Below, in pieces: positions 34,441 through 45,904 of a stretch of DNA of 64,000 bases. The notes under the pieces were generated by a model that had not been told where the DNA came from, did no database searches, and worked only from the letters and a program-made list of their open reading frames with translations. The stretch is from Psettodes erumei (taxonomy: Eukaryota > Chordata > Actinopteri > Pleuronectiformes > Psettodidae): NCBI GenBank assembly GCA_016785225.1, contig JAFBJZ010000512.1:5741001-5805000 (forward strand). The letters run 5' to 3'. The stretch's first letter is position 1. Each line of letters begins with the position of its first letter. A program made the translations under genes and the position numbers.

Positions 34441-37400
34441 GTAAATTGCTCTGATTTGTTTTGTCAGTAATTTCAGCTCTTTTCCTATGATAAAATTCTG
34501 CATCTCAGCTCTGAACTTTGTGACTCTTGGTCTGTGGTCGGATCAGGATGCTCGAGGAGAGATTAGAGAAAATGTTGGTGTAATTTCCTTTGACTCGGGG
34601 CACAGCTTGTCTTTACAGAGGTCTATCCACAAAGCCCAGACACGCCTAGTTAATGTGATTATTCTGCATGAATGGATGGTGCCACAATGCCTCTCAGACC
34701 TCACACTGTACTTGCAGAGAGGAACAAGACTGTAACTCGATCTTGGGCAGCTGGGCATTCCCTCCTATTGATCAAGCACTTTAGAAAAGTGAAAGATTAT
34801 TTAAAAGCACTTGATAGATTCCATACTGTAAACTGGAACTACCTCATTTATTCAGGAGCTGTAACTGGATACAGCAAAATCTACCATTGTTAATGATACT
34901 TCAGATTAATTACAAAAACCTATGTGCTTCTAATTGATGGCTTAAAGTGGGATGTATTTCTGTTATCTTGGGCAGAAATGGGTGACAAGTAAAATTCCAC
35001 AGTGAGGAGAAAAAAAGGGTGGGGTACCGATAGAGTGAGCAGCACCATCATGTCGGTGGCCTCAGGGGAATACAATGGGAATAAATGAGTCTAAATGGAT
35101 TATCACAGCCCTCCAGCTTTATAAGTGGGTGCTGTCAATGGATGGTACTATGAAGTGTGCACTCATTTAAAGGGTGTGAAAGGGTGGTGTTGGGTATTTA
35201 ATAATAAGCCATGGCTACACTCAGAGGCAGACAATAATAAAAAAAAGAAGGTGTTGCATGGAAGTGGGTGGGTCTGGACAGTGGAGGAGAAGGTGGCACT
35301 CTTCTGTGCTCCACTCTTTTATTCCAGCAGCTATCATGGTGGTTTTGTGTGTGATCAGGGCCGGGCTCCTGCTGCCACCTCAAAATAATTATGATTTTAT
35401 CAGACTCATAACACAGTGAATTCTGATGGCACTTGATTGCTTCTTAAATGTCAGCCTGTATGAGTCATATCAGCTCTGGCAGGGGAGAGAGAGAGCGAGA
35501 GAGACAGAAAGAGAGAGAGAAAGAGAAAGAGAAAGGAAGCAAGGCTTGCCAGTTGAAAGGCATGCAGAACGAGCAGGATGCAGAGAGGCAGGCAGGAGGA
35601 ACCAGCAGCAGGGTGGAGTGTAGCTGGTGTACATGGAGGTAGAAGGGAGGGGGATGCGAGAGGGAGGTAGAGAGTGAAGGGAACCTGGTGGGCACAGAAA
35701 CGGAGGTGAAAAAAAATCACTGAGACGGGGATGTTGCAAAGTATGGGGGGGAAGGTAGAGAGAGGCAGACAAGCAGCAAAGCAAAAAGAGGGAAGCTGGT
35801 GACTACGACCAGTAAAAAATGTGGTGGTGACAGAGTGAGGGATGGCGGTTGGAGAAGCTGAGCAGGCGAAAAGGTGAGGAAGGTTAGAGGGAGTGGGAAA
35901 CACTGATGGAATAAAAGCCGGCGTGCTGCACACTGCAGCCATGTGGGTGAGGCACCGGCTTTTCCCTAAGAACACCATTGCTGCTTCAAGCATACACACC
36001 TCACCACCGTGAAAAAACTATCCACTCGCCCTACAAGCACTTATCCTCCTGCTCCTGCTTTTCATGAGCAGGGACATAAATTAATTCAGACAGACTCTGT
36101 GGTCTTCATGGATGGATGAGCAAAGAGCATGGTTTTCTGCTTTTTTATATATAGTATTGCTGTGGGTGCTGCCATTGTGGAGAGCCAAGCGCCGTTGCAA
36201 CATCTTCACTGTCGGAGTGGCTAGCACTTAATTTATGTCTCCTCAGAAGCCCTCTAGCTTTTAGTTTTATGAAAATTTTGAGCAAAACTCCACCCCTGCC
36301 TCAACCACACCTGCTCCTTGTCCTTGCCTCTGGGAAAAAGCAAGGATCAAATTTTCAAGTCCAGGGCTAAAAATTTCAAGCCCTATTTATTCTCAAATTC
36401 AGCTCTACCTCCACAGGCTCCCATTTTCCCAATGAAACAGGACGCATGTACCACCCATGCCGGCTCTTCTAATTGTCTAACTGTCGCTGGCTCCGCCCCA
36501 CCTCCATTTGCACCAGATCCATACCTATGTTCATCCTGAGCCGAGATCCATCTGGACCAAACTCAAAACTGAAGACACAGAATCCTACCTTACTGACAAT
36601 TATCTCTTCTCATGCTGTGGCTTCTTGCGCACTCAAAGCCCTTTCCTCTGGGCCTGGCTTTAGCCAAAGCATCAGCCACAGCCCACATTTTCAGCTCCTG
36701 CGTCCACCCCCCCCCCCCCAACCCCCTCCCAACACAATGTCCATCCCCAGCCTCTTTCCTCCACCTCTTCGCCCTTTCCACTTGCCACTCTCCTCAGCCC
36801 CTCTCCCCATCCTCATCCCCAGCCCCTATGAGATCAGCGGCGATTGCAAAGCCTTTGTTCAGGCAGAGAGCCGGTCTAATTGAATTAAAGGCTACTCCAG
36901 AGGATGTAATGACGCTGGCATATGGCTGCTTATTAGCTGCTGCGGAGCATCTTTTACCGGGCTGTCATAAAAGAAACAGTGCATCCCTTAACATCACTCA
37001 TCAATTCACCGTCAAAAGAGAGAGAAAAAGAGAGAGCTGGAGAGAGAGGGATGGCGAGCGGGGGCTGTGGCCGTCACCACCTGAGCCCCCCTCTCCTCTT
37101 CTGCAGGAGATAGCTGGCTAAAAGGGTGTGGTGCTCCGCTGTGTCTGTATGTGTGTATGAGAGAGAGCGAGAGAGCGAGGGAGAAGGAAAACGAGTGGGC
37201 AGCAGTTTGCTCACTGAGAAAAAGAATGAAAGACGGCAGAAAGAGATATTCAGCAGTTACAGACAGCCGCCAGTCTTTGGTGTCTGGATGGTTCCTGCAG
37301 AAAAAGACAGCCATTGAAATCATGCATGGGGTTTTCAGGAGAGAGATGTGTGTGAACCCAACAGGGGGCTAATATTATTTGTCTGCCTCCTTGGGTACTG

Positions 37401-40400
37401 ATAAATGTTTGAGTTTTTCATTCGATCTAAATCAGACCATTCACTTACAGTACAGAGATTTATTACTTAATAATTACACATTAAAGTAACTTACATAAAA
37501 TAAATTCTGCAGCTGCACCTGTTGGGTTTGTGATAAAAGGGCCTCTTTGAATTACTGCATTGCAACTCCACTATTATAAATGCAAATATTACCGTTAATA
37601 ACCCCCCCCCCCTTTGCTGACGGCATTCAATCCAAGCCTGGGCGAAGCAGCAAGGTGAAAAATCAGAGTAATGATAATGAAAAAATATTGTATACGAGTA
37701 TGCATGACTGCTGTGTGCAATAGCGTGAGCTGTGGTTCCATGGTAATTCAACCAGCACCACGTCTTTCCCCCGTTTCTCCACCCTTCGCCTCCTCCCCCC
37801 TCCCGAAACAACTCCCTAATGGTACTGGCAATGAGGCAGTGCGAAGGTGGCGGATTGTAACTGTGTGTCATCGCTGGGGGATGGTGTGTATGCGACTGTG
37901 TGTGTGCATGGTTATGGATCTGTCGGTAAAGCCATTGACTCTGGGGTGTGGTTCTCACGACAGCCGGTGCCCACCCAAGGACAGAGACAGGGAGAGAGCA
38001 GAGACTGCAGCTGATAGCTAAAACTGTAATAGACACATCAAGCTGTCAGATAATGTACTAAACACATTTTAGCACAGCCATTTATTACCTTTACAGACAG
38101 GGCAGACAGAGGGGTTTGTCCTCTGGTGAATGGCACTCTTGTATTTAGATAAATTAACCTGTGAGCTACTGCCGATTTAGATTCTGAACATGAAGATGGC
38201 AGTCATTATTTGTCACCCACAATATGTAATAGTATCAGTGTGTCCTACAGCAAGCATTTAATGCCATGACATTACAAATGCAAGAGAATTTTGTAACTGT
38301 CTACTACTATTATATTGCAAAAATTCTACTTTTTGTTGGAAAATGAACACATTTCAGTAGTTAATGTGGTATACCTGTAGCAACCTGAAAATACTGTGTT
38401 TAAAGAGGAAACACTGCGGGCTAATTGTAGTATTGCATTTGATTAACCTGATAATGCAAATATGTTACCTAATGGAAAATTAATTAAGGAAGAGTGTAAA
38501 CAGTCACAGACTCTTATGTGTGATGACTTGAAGGGAGTGTACCTTGTGATGTGAGGTACCTTTGGGAGGTGCTGCTGTATTTATGAATGAAAATGTGTGC
38601 CGCACAGACACTAAGTGGAATAGCGCCTGCAGGAGGATACGTGATCAGAGTTCAATTAACAGTCAGTCTTTAAGAAGCCATCCATAAAGTATTTGCAGTA
38701 ATGTTTCTGTGATGACAATATGAGATCTGAATGTACTGTAACCACTGGTGATTGTATGTTACAGTCAGGTTTGATAGCATATCTGTAGAGAATCTTATGG
38801 TCCATGAAAACAGATCGCAGCAAATCAGAGAATCAAAGTAGAGCACTTTTGAAGGGTGATGCAAAGAAAAATATCAATAATTCAATGATGATGCTACAAT
38901 TGTGGTCAAACCATGATGGTGATCTTTCTTCCCCATCTTCATGCAGTGATATGAGATCACTCGGCACTCTGCTGGTATTTTATTACATTTGCACTCGTAC
39001 ACACCCAGATCTCTAAAGTAAATGACATCCCCTCTGTTCCAATAATGATGTCATACCCCCCCATATTCCCAAACACCCTCATCCATCGCTTTCTCATTCG
39101 GTCACTCTGTCTGACTCACGAGTAAGTATGCAGCCAGTAAGTAATTCTATTTGGAGTTAAGTGCTTAGGTCAAAATTTTGGCAATTGTAAGCACCTATGA
39201 GATCAGGCATAATAAAAGGACAATAAGTCACCAGAGACCTGCATATTATTAAAAGCAGAGGGTGTGCCAGTCTGTCTGCCTCAATGCTGGCTATGTATTA
39301 TAATAGCAGGGCAATGAATAAAGTTTAATTTTATACTAAATATTTAAGTTTTCAGCAAATAGCTCTAGTTTAGGTTTTAAACATAAAATCACCTATACGA
39401 CCAACTCAAAGAACAGTGTAAAGCCCCCAAAAATGTACCATCCATTTCACAGCCAGCTTTATTATAGTGTTTTTTAATATTACATTGCACAGAATTGCTT
39501 CAGGAAGATGGTGTATATTAGCAATTGCAGGACTGCCCAGGGCAGGATTTACACCCTGAACCTTGGAGATTGCATGTGAATAAAGGTGGAGGAGGTGAAT
39601 ATACCAACACAGCTGCACCCTGGCCTTGCTGCTCCAATATTGCACTGACACACTGACCCTGAAGAAGACATGTTGGTTTAGGGCCCCTGGCTCTTATATC
39701 ATGTCACACAGATGTGATTCCTCACACAGGCAGCTGTCCAAGTCCAACCTAATATCCAGTATAATGACACTGTTAGAAAAAGAAGGTACCAGGAAACAGA
39801 CTGATGGATGCAGCTACTGCATCTTGAAAACCATTTCTGATCATATTCACTGACCTTAAACTAGATGCTGCTGCCTGGTTACACACACACACACACATAA
39901 CCCCTCCAGGACCGCTCCCTGCTGCTACATCACACTCAGCCCCTCCTTAGTCATGCTGATTACTCTGGCTGATTTATGAGTTCCTATTGGCCTGCTCCCC
40001 TGAGGGGTCAGGTGCACTGCCAATCAGGGTGACATATAGTCTTTCATGGCACCAACCAGCAGACAGTGCTGTGATGAGTTAGCACTCTGGTTGTCAAGGT
40101 AACCTTTGATAGTTGGGAGGGGTATGGCAGTGAATGCTGAGGAGATTCTAGGCAGCTTGTTCCCTAGCAGCCAGAGATGGAGAATGAGACAGCTACTCTA
40201 CCTAGAGAATAGCGGTTGGCTCATTATTTTGGAGAAAGCGCCTAAATTTTTGGACATTGACCTTTTCCTGCTTACACTTTTGAGGATATCCTAAACAGAG
40301 AATGCAGGGAACACTGCTGGATTCCATGGAGCAGTTCTACATTTAAATTCAATTATTCACTGAATCTATTTCAGCTGCATTATCAAGAGGACAATATCAA

Positions 40401-43400
40401 CTTCATGCCTGCATTGAATAACCGTAATAAATGCCTGGAGTCATTTGTTGTGCTCCAAATCCCAGTTTATCTAATTCATTATATTCATACAATTGACCCA
40501 CACATAAATCTGTTATTCTCATAATTCACACGGCACTAAATCTCTCTTTTTCAGTGCACGAAATGATCATATACTGTGTATTCAATCTATTGTCAAACCA
40601 ATCACTGGCTCCCAATAAAGCCTTGATATCTGGAAGTACAAATACACCATTAAGATTCTGGAGTTTTCACATCTTTATCATTATCAGCTGATACTGCACT
40701 GCCTGCATGCTCATTGACAATTTGTGTTTGCTTCATGTTGCTTATTCACATTCATTTAAGGTGCACATTTGAATCTTGAATTAGTTGAATCTTGGCTCAA
40801 GAATATTTTACCTTGATTTGTTTGCCTATTCATTTTTGAATGTACTGATTCATTTTGTTTGCCACTTTCAGTGCTCATCATTCATTCCTTTATTTGATTT
40901 GATTTCTTTTCATTAGATTTATATGACACATAGCACAACCCACTATTTGATGGACAGCTATGGATCCAGTTACTGAAGGTAATATCATGGAACGCCTTTC
41001 AATATTACACGTGTACTTTCCTATTCCTAACCCTGTTCCTTATACAGTCCTACACTTTCACTCAATTCTCAAAGAGCCTGAAACCCTAACCCAACTTTCC
41101 TAGTCTGTGATTTTCCAGTAATAGGTATAAATACGCCAATTCATAAATTAACTAACATCTCCCTCTCAGTACACTCTTTTGTCTCTTTGTCTTGTGACCT
41201 TTCAAGCCCAAATAAAAGTATGTCAGCATGATTATTTAGGAGGATCATCCTCCAGCAACATAACTACAAAGTAGAGGGATACTTTGTAAGTTTTTAGAAT
41301 AACAACTAGCAGACTCCCTTGCTGGATTCCAGTGGAACTACATAATGGCTGACAGTAGATGTTAACCAGCTGTATTTTCTCTTGGCTATCAGGTTGAGAA
41401 GAATGAGGAGGCGGACCAGAAGATTGAACAGGATGGCACCACTAACAAACCTGAGGACAAGGCCCACAAGGCTGCCACCAAAATACAGGCCAGCTTCCGT
41501 GGACACATAACTCGGAAAAAGATGAAAGATGGAGAGGAAGAGAAGGAGGGAGACAGTCCTGCTGGTGCAGAGGAGGCGACAGAGGGAGGAGAGGAGGCAA
41601 AGAAAGCAGATGGAGAGGAAGCACCTGTAAAGGAGGAGGAAGCTGCAGGCGAGGAGGCCAAGAAGGAGGAGGAGACAAGCCAAGCCAAAAGCCCAGTGGC
41701 AGACAAGCCAGCTAATTCTCCTGCAGCTGCTGCTGCGTCTCCTGCAGGTGCAGCTACGTCTCCTGTAGCGGCGGCCCCAACTGCTTCTTCTCCTTTGGCC
41801 GCCACAGTGCCCACTGAGCTCCAGAAAGAGGAGCCAAAGGTGGAGGAGAAAGCCGAGGAGAAGCCCAAAGAGGCGGAGGCCCCAGTGGCGGCAGTCAAGA
41901 GTCCCACTACAGCCACAGCTGAGGAGAAGGAGGAGGAGAAGAGTGAGGAGAAAAAAGAGGAGGCCAGACAAGCCGATGTGCCTGCTGCTGTCAGCCCGAC
42001 AGCTGAGAAGGAAGAGCCTAACCAAACAAAAGATAAACAAGGTATGCAGATTATTCTAAAGCTTCTGACTAAATTCATTACAGTAGGATTCATTACAAGT
42101 CATTACAGCTCACTTGAAAGAACCTTCAAGAATAAAGAGGCCACATGTTTGCACTGAAGTCAGAAGTAAAACTAATTCCAGACATTCTCACCAATCAAGA
42201 AGCAATTTATTTAATGTAAAAATCTTAGATGAATAGGTAAACTTTCCCATTGCCTGCTTGGCAGGCACTACAGGAAACTACTTGAATTTAAAGACTTGTA
42301 TCTCTGTGTCTTTAACATGGGAACTTTATTGAAGTGTGGAGATTGGGATGGAAATGCATAGTTAGCACTGGTCAAGAATGATGTTGTACAATGGGCTACT
42401 TTTATCCTTGATCATATATCAAACTTACTATGAACAGGCTAGATTGTATTGCTTTTTAGTGTGAAAGCATCATGTTTTGTGAGTCATAAAGGTTTATAAA
42501 TATCTCTGATGGGTTCATAAGATTTTCATACCAGGACAATCATATTAACCTTCCATTTATTCAAGGATAACCCCAAACCCGAACAAAAAACACAGTGTTG
42601 TAGTGTTAAGACAGTGAACTTCCATACACACCTCATTTCTGGTCCAAGGACTCTCAGACTGGGTCAGCAGACTGTGATAGGTGGGAGTGTGAGGTGGGAC
42701 ACACACACACACACATGCCAAATGAAGAACTACATGGAAACTAGGTCACCTAGGCAGCCCTCTCTCCCTGTTGTCATAGTAACCACCTCGATGGGATAGC
42801 TGGCCTGTATGGAACAGAGCGGGCATAACAGGTGCTCTGATTTAAATGAATGATTAATGATCCCTACTGGTCACGATCTGCACTGGGGAAGCCTGTCACA
42901 AACAAACACTACTTGACAAAGAGCTGCTAATTAAGCAGCCACTGCTGGCCACAGTCTGCTTTACCAACTGAACTGACTCAGAGATCAAATGAATATTTAT
43001 GACTAAGTCACTTGGTTAAGGTATGTCAGTTCACAGACTGTGTTATATGCACAAGGACGTCAGGTGCTCTGAGTGAATAATTTATGAGGTAGCCTGGGTA
43101 TGATCCAGATTCTCCATCAAAGACCGTCTGCATTACTGGCTACACTTAGTCACGTCTGACGAAGTTGGTAACTGTTACAGCAAAATAAAAGAGCAACCTT
43201 AAATATCAGTTAATGTATCAACATGAATTTAAAACTATGGCATAAATAAAATAATAAACAGATAATAATCATAATGTTTTTTCTTAAAATTGATCTTTGC
43301 TTTGCATTTGCTCTTTTTTCTATTTAAAACTTTGGCAGCAGTGTCCTGTCTTAGCTCAAATTATTTTTTCTTATTTTTGTGTTTTCTTACACTTCATTTC

Positions 43401-43681
43401 TATCTGTGGTAAAGGTTCTTTGTGACAACTTAGAAATCAGTGGGCAGAATTGAGAAACCCCCAGTGTTTGCAAATGAATCAGCAAACCTAAACCAGCATT
43501 TTAGTTATTACCATATCTGGTGTAGGTAACAGAGGTGCCACTTACATCAGAATACCAGAAATGATTGGCTTTGGACTGTATTTGCATGACACTGATCATT
43601 AATTGCAGAGGAGAACATTCTCAAGTCTGTCATAGTTTGTAACAAGATGATTACTTCTTACCTGGAATATCTGCTATGACT

Positions 43682-43716
<35 letters not shown>

Positions 43717-44861
43717 CCACTCCCACTCCCACTCTCACTTGTATGACCCCTCCCCCTTTCTCTCTCTGCCTCATCCTTGCACACACTCAGTCACACATAC
43801 ACACACGCCCACACACATGCACTCCATCACCCCAATCTCCAGTGCAATGATGTCATTCTTTGATGTCTCTTCTTTCTATCAAAAGAGTATGAGATCACCA
43901 GGGTATGACATCATCGCTCTTAGGGCACTTGAATAATAGGTTTGGTCAGAAACAGTAATAAAAAGATCCCCAAATCACTGTAACAGTACATGGTGGAATT
44001 TGTCTTATACAGAAAATGACACATTCTGACTTTTATTTTATAGACAATTGATTGATATAGTAATTTTTTAGTAATGAATAGCACACATCACAGGATTACA
44101 AAAGTAAAGTAATAAAAAAATATAGCATAAGAACAATGTTACTCAACAAACTTCATTAGCTTTGGTGTACTGATGTATGTAGATTTTATTCAGCAGTATT
44201 CACTTCTTACTAAACCACCACAGGATATTATTACAGAGCAGTAGACTGTGGACATCACACACTATCAGATTTGACAGGCAGAGATGCTGCTGTTAGCATT
44301 GTGATATCAGTTAAAAATGCTTTATAGGTCCATTAAGAGCACTGTCTTCCTTTATTATTTACACATCCAATGTGGAATTTCAGACATGGCATCCTCTGAC
44401 TGACATGCTCTCAGCTGCAGTAGAGTTGACATTTTGTAAACAATGTGGTTCCTTCTGTGTTTTTTCAGAATGAAGATATCCAAATTTTTGTGTCTTTTCA
44501 TTGTTACCTTTTCAGACAAACTTATGAAGTGAAATATTTAATCCATTAAAAGTCGCAACAGCTATATAAAATCGTTGATGCTCTGTATCTCATACGACCC
44601 AGATAAGGCTTTATCATTTCAACCTCAGATGACAAATGCCTCCTCTCCACAGGCTAATTTTTTCTCTTCCTCTCTCCAACCAACCCTCTGTCTATCATGC
44701 TGGCTTTTTTCAACTTTTACATATCATTTTCCTCCTCTCTCTCTCCCTTCCCTTCTCTCTGCTACTGTATCCCCCACTCAGATGCTGCAGATGAGTCTAA
44801 AGCAGATGAGGCCACCCCAGCAGATGCAGTGGCAGAGGCCACCGAGTCCAAGGATGACTAA
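34411..44861 (+). CDS. gap43: gap43 (growth-associated protein 43 / neuromodulin), complete, 252 aa
   Basis: Abundant growth-cone and presynaptic protein. It binds the inner plasma membrane through acylated cysteines, holds apo-calmodulin through an IQ motif and is a protein kinase C substrate; it supports axon growth and regeneration. Three exons (34411-34440, 41393-42041, 44782-44861) join in frame. Residues 1-10 (MLCCIRRTKP) carry the Cys3/Cys4 palmitoylation site. Residues 33-56 (DKAHKAATKIQASFRGHITR...) are the IQ/effector domain, with the kinase C serine at Ser44 (Ser41 in mammals; three extra residues precede it). The rest is an unstructured Glu/Ala/Lys/Pro-rich rod with the family patch RQADVPAAV near its end. 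The mammalian protein is similar in length (about 238 aa), also has three exons and is also convergent with LSAMP. Confidence 0.95.
34441..41392 (+). other. gap43: gap43 intron 1
   Basis: A 6.95 kb intron, as expected for the long first intron of GAP43 genes. Contains GA repeats (35487-35535), a C-rich block near 36710, a C run near 37605 and AT-rich sequence. Long frames here arise from simple sequence; no additional exon recognised. Confidence 0.75.
35487..35535. repeat. (GA)n-rich simple repeat
   Basis: Interrupted GA dinucleotides in gap43 intron 1, embedded in a purine-rich stretch reaching about 35900. Confidence 0.85.
41393..42041 (+). CDS. gap43: gap43 exon 2: IQ domain and acidic rod
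   Basis: Acceptor ttggctatcag, donor gtatgc, phase 1 out. Begins VEKNEEADQKIEQDG and contains the calmodulin-binding core KIQASFRGHITRKKMK, then 170 residues of Glu/Lys/Ala/Pro-rich sequence ending TKDKQ. The low complexity opens long spurious frames on the opposite strand. Confidence 0.95.
42042..44781 (+). other. gap43: gap43 intron 2
   Basis: Donor gtatgc, acceptor ccccactcag. Contains a CA microsatellite and, at 42830-43100, a complex stretch with TAATTA cores that could be regulatory. No exon recognised. Confidence 0.75.
43684..43735. repeat. (CA)n followed by (CTCCCA)n
   Basis: About 30 bases of CA repeat run directly into four CTCCCA-like hexamers, then CACACA tracts to about 43820. 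Confidence 0.9.
44782..44861 (+). CDS. gap43: gap43 exon 3: C-terminus and stop
   Basis: A pyrimidine-rich tract and acceptor ccccactcag precede the exon. Reads DAADESKADEATPADAV and ends ESKDD, TAA 44859-44861. Confidence 0.9.
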
Positions 44862-44964
44862 GACAAAGTCTAACATAAAGAAAGCAGAATTAAAAGTATG
44901 AAGAAGAAGAAAAACAAAAATCTAAAAAGGTTGCTCTTTGCCTTCCCGATGTGAAGGCAGTCCA

Positions 44965-44990
44965 TTTTTATTTGTTTGTCATTTTTTGTG
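44965..44990 (+). promoter_or_regulatory. gap43: U-rich element in gap43 3' UTR, possible HuD/ELAVL site
   Basis: tttttatttgtttgtcattt and the following tttg are U-rich with AU interruptions. Mammalian GAP43 mRNA is known to be stabilised by the neuronal protein HuD through a U-rich 3' UTR element. Assignment here is by analogy. Confidence 0.5.
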
Positions 44991-45061
44991 TGGCAATGAT
45001 TTTCTCATGTTGGGGGAGTTTCCAGTGTGAAGTTTTTTGGCTCAAGCTAATAACAATGAGG

Positions 45062-45135
45062 AAGTGATGATGAGTACGATGATGATGTTATGTTATCGAT
45101 GATTATTGTTAACTTGATGATGATGATAATGATGG
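45062..45135 (+). repeat. GAT/ATG trinucleotide-rich tract
   Basis: Interrupted gatgatgat runs in the gap43 3' UTR. Confidence 0.75.
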
Positions 45136-45291
45136 GGAGGAAAATTTGATTTGGTACATCTTCACTATGTACTTTAAGGGAAATAATAGTGGAAAGAGTT
45201 CTCCCAACTGGATAGTTACACATTTAAAATGCATTACCAATGCACCACACTTTATTTGCATTGCAATGCACTTTTTTTGACATATTTTGCA

Positions 45292-45297
45292 AATAAA
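45292..45297 (+). terminator. gap43: Candidate gap43 polyadenylation signal
   Basis: AATAAA 431 bases after the stop codon. Confidence 0.6.
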
Positions 45298-45904
45298 ATC
45301 TGTTCCGCAAATGCACGCACAAAAACAAACTGGTTTTAAAATGCAACTCTAGTTTTCAACACGGCACGTGTTTTGAGAACACAGCAAAATAGGTAATGTA
45401 CTGACACATTACATGGAAAATAGAATGTATAATTAGATGTGTAGTATTTCCAGTTGGGTAGCTTTATCCTGAATCCAAAAAAACCCATATAGGATAAGAC
45501 TATCACTCTTTCTCTATTCTGCTTGAGTCAATCAAGCTTAGTTTACACCCTTTTTACAAACTCTGTTTACTCACGTCTACAGTAAAGGACCTGTTTCCAT
45601 TTGAATAACATGATCATATAATAACCTATAGAAATCTGATATAGTATTGATGTAACTGGCTCTTACATGACGATTTGTGTTCTGCCAACCAAACAAGTGA
45701 ACAGTAGCATGAACCATCGAACCAGATGCATGATGGGAACTCTCCCTCTGAGAGGAACTTTTTTGCAGTCACAAAAACTTAGGAGGTGTGGCGGCTTCTT
45801 TTTGATGTCTTTGGTGTTGTTATGACAGTTTATATGAATTGGAAAAATACTCTTGCACTGATGTTACAAAAAAGATCCATTATTTTATTCATACTCCATA
45901 GCAT

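Larger units (their letters stand above)
44862..45310 (+). other. gap43: gap43 3' UTR
   Basis: Runs from the stop codon to just past AATAAA at 45292. Contains a U-rich block (44965-44990) and GAT/ATG trinucleotide repeats (45062-45135). Confidence 0.65.

Noticed and set aside
35451..35999. Minus-strand 182-codon frame in gap43 intron 1
   Set aside because: Again the complement of a GA-rich stretch, with no domain or splice support.
41306..42093. Two long minus-strand frames (244 and 234 codons) opposite gap43
   Set aside because: They are the antisense of the low-complexity Glu/Ala/Lys-rich gap43 exon 2, with Leu/Ser/Cys- or Ala/Ser-rich translations and no family features.
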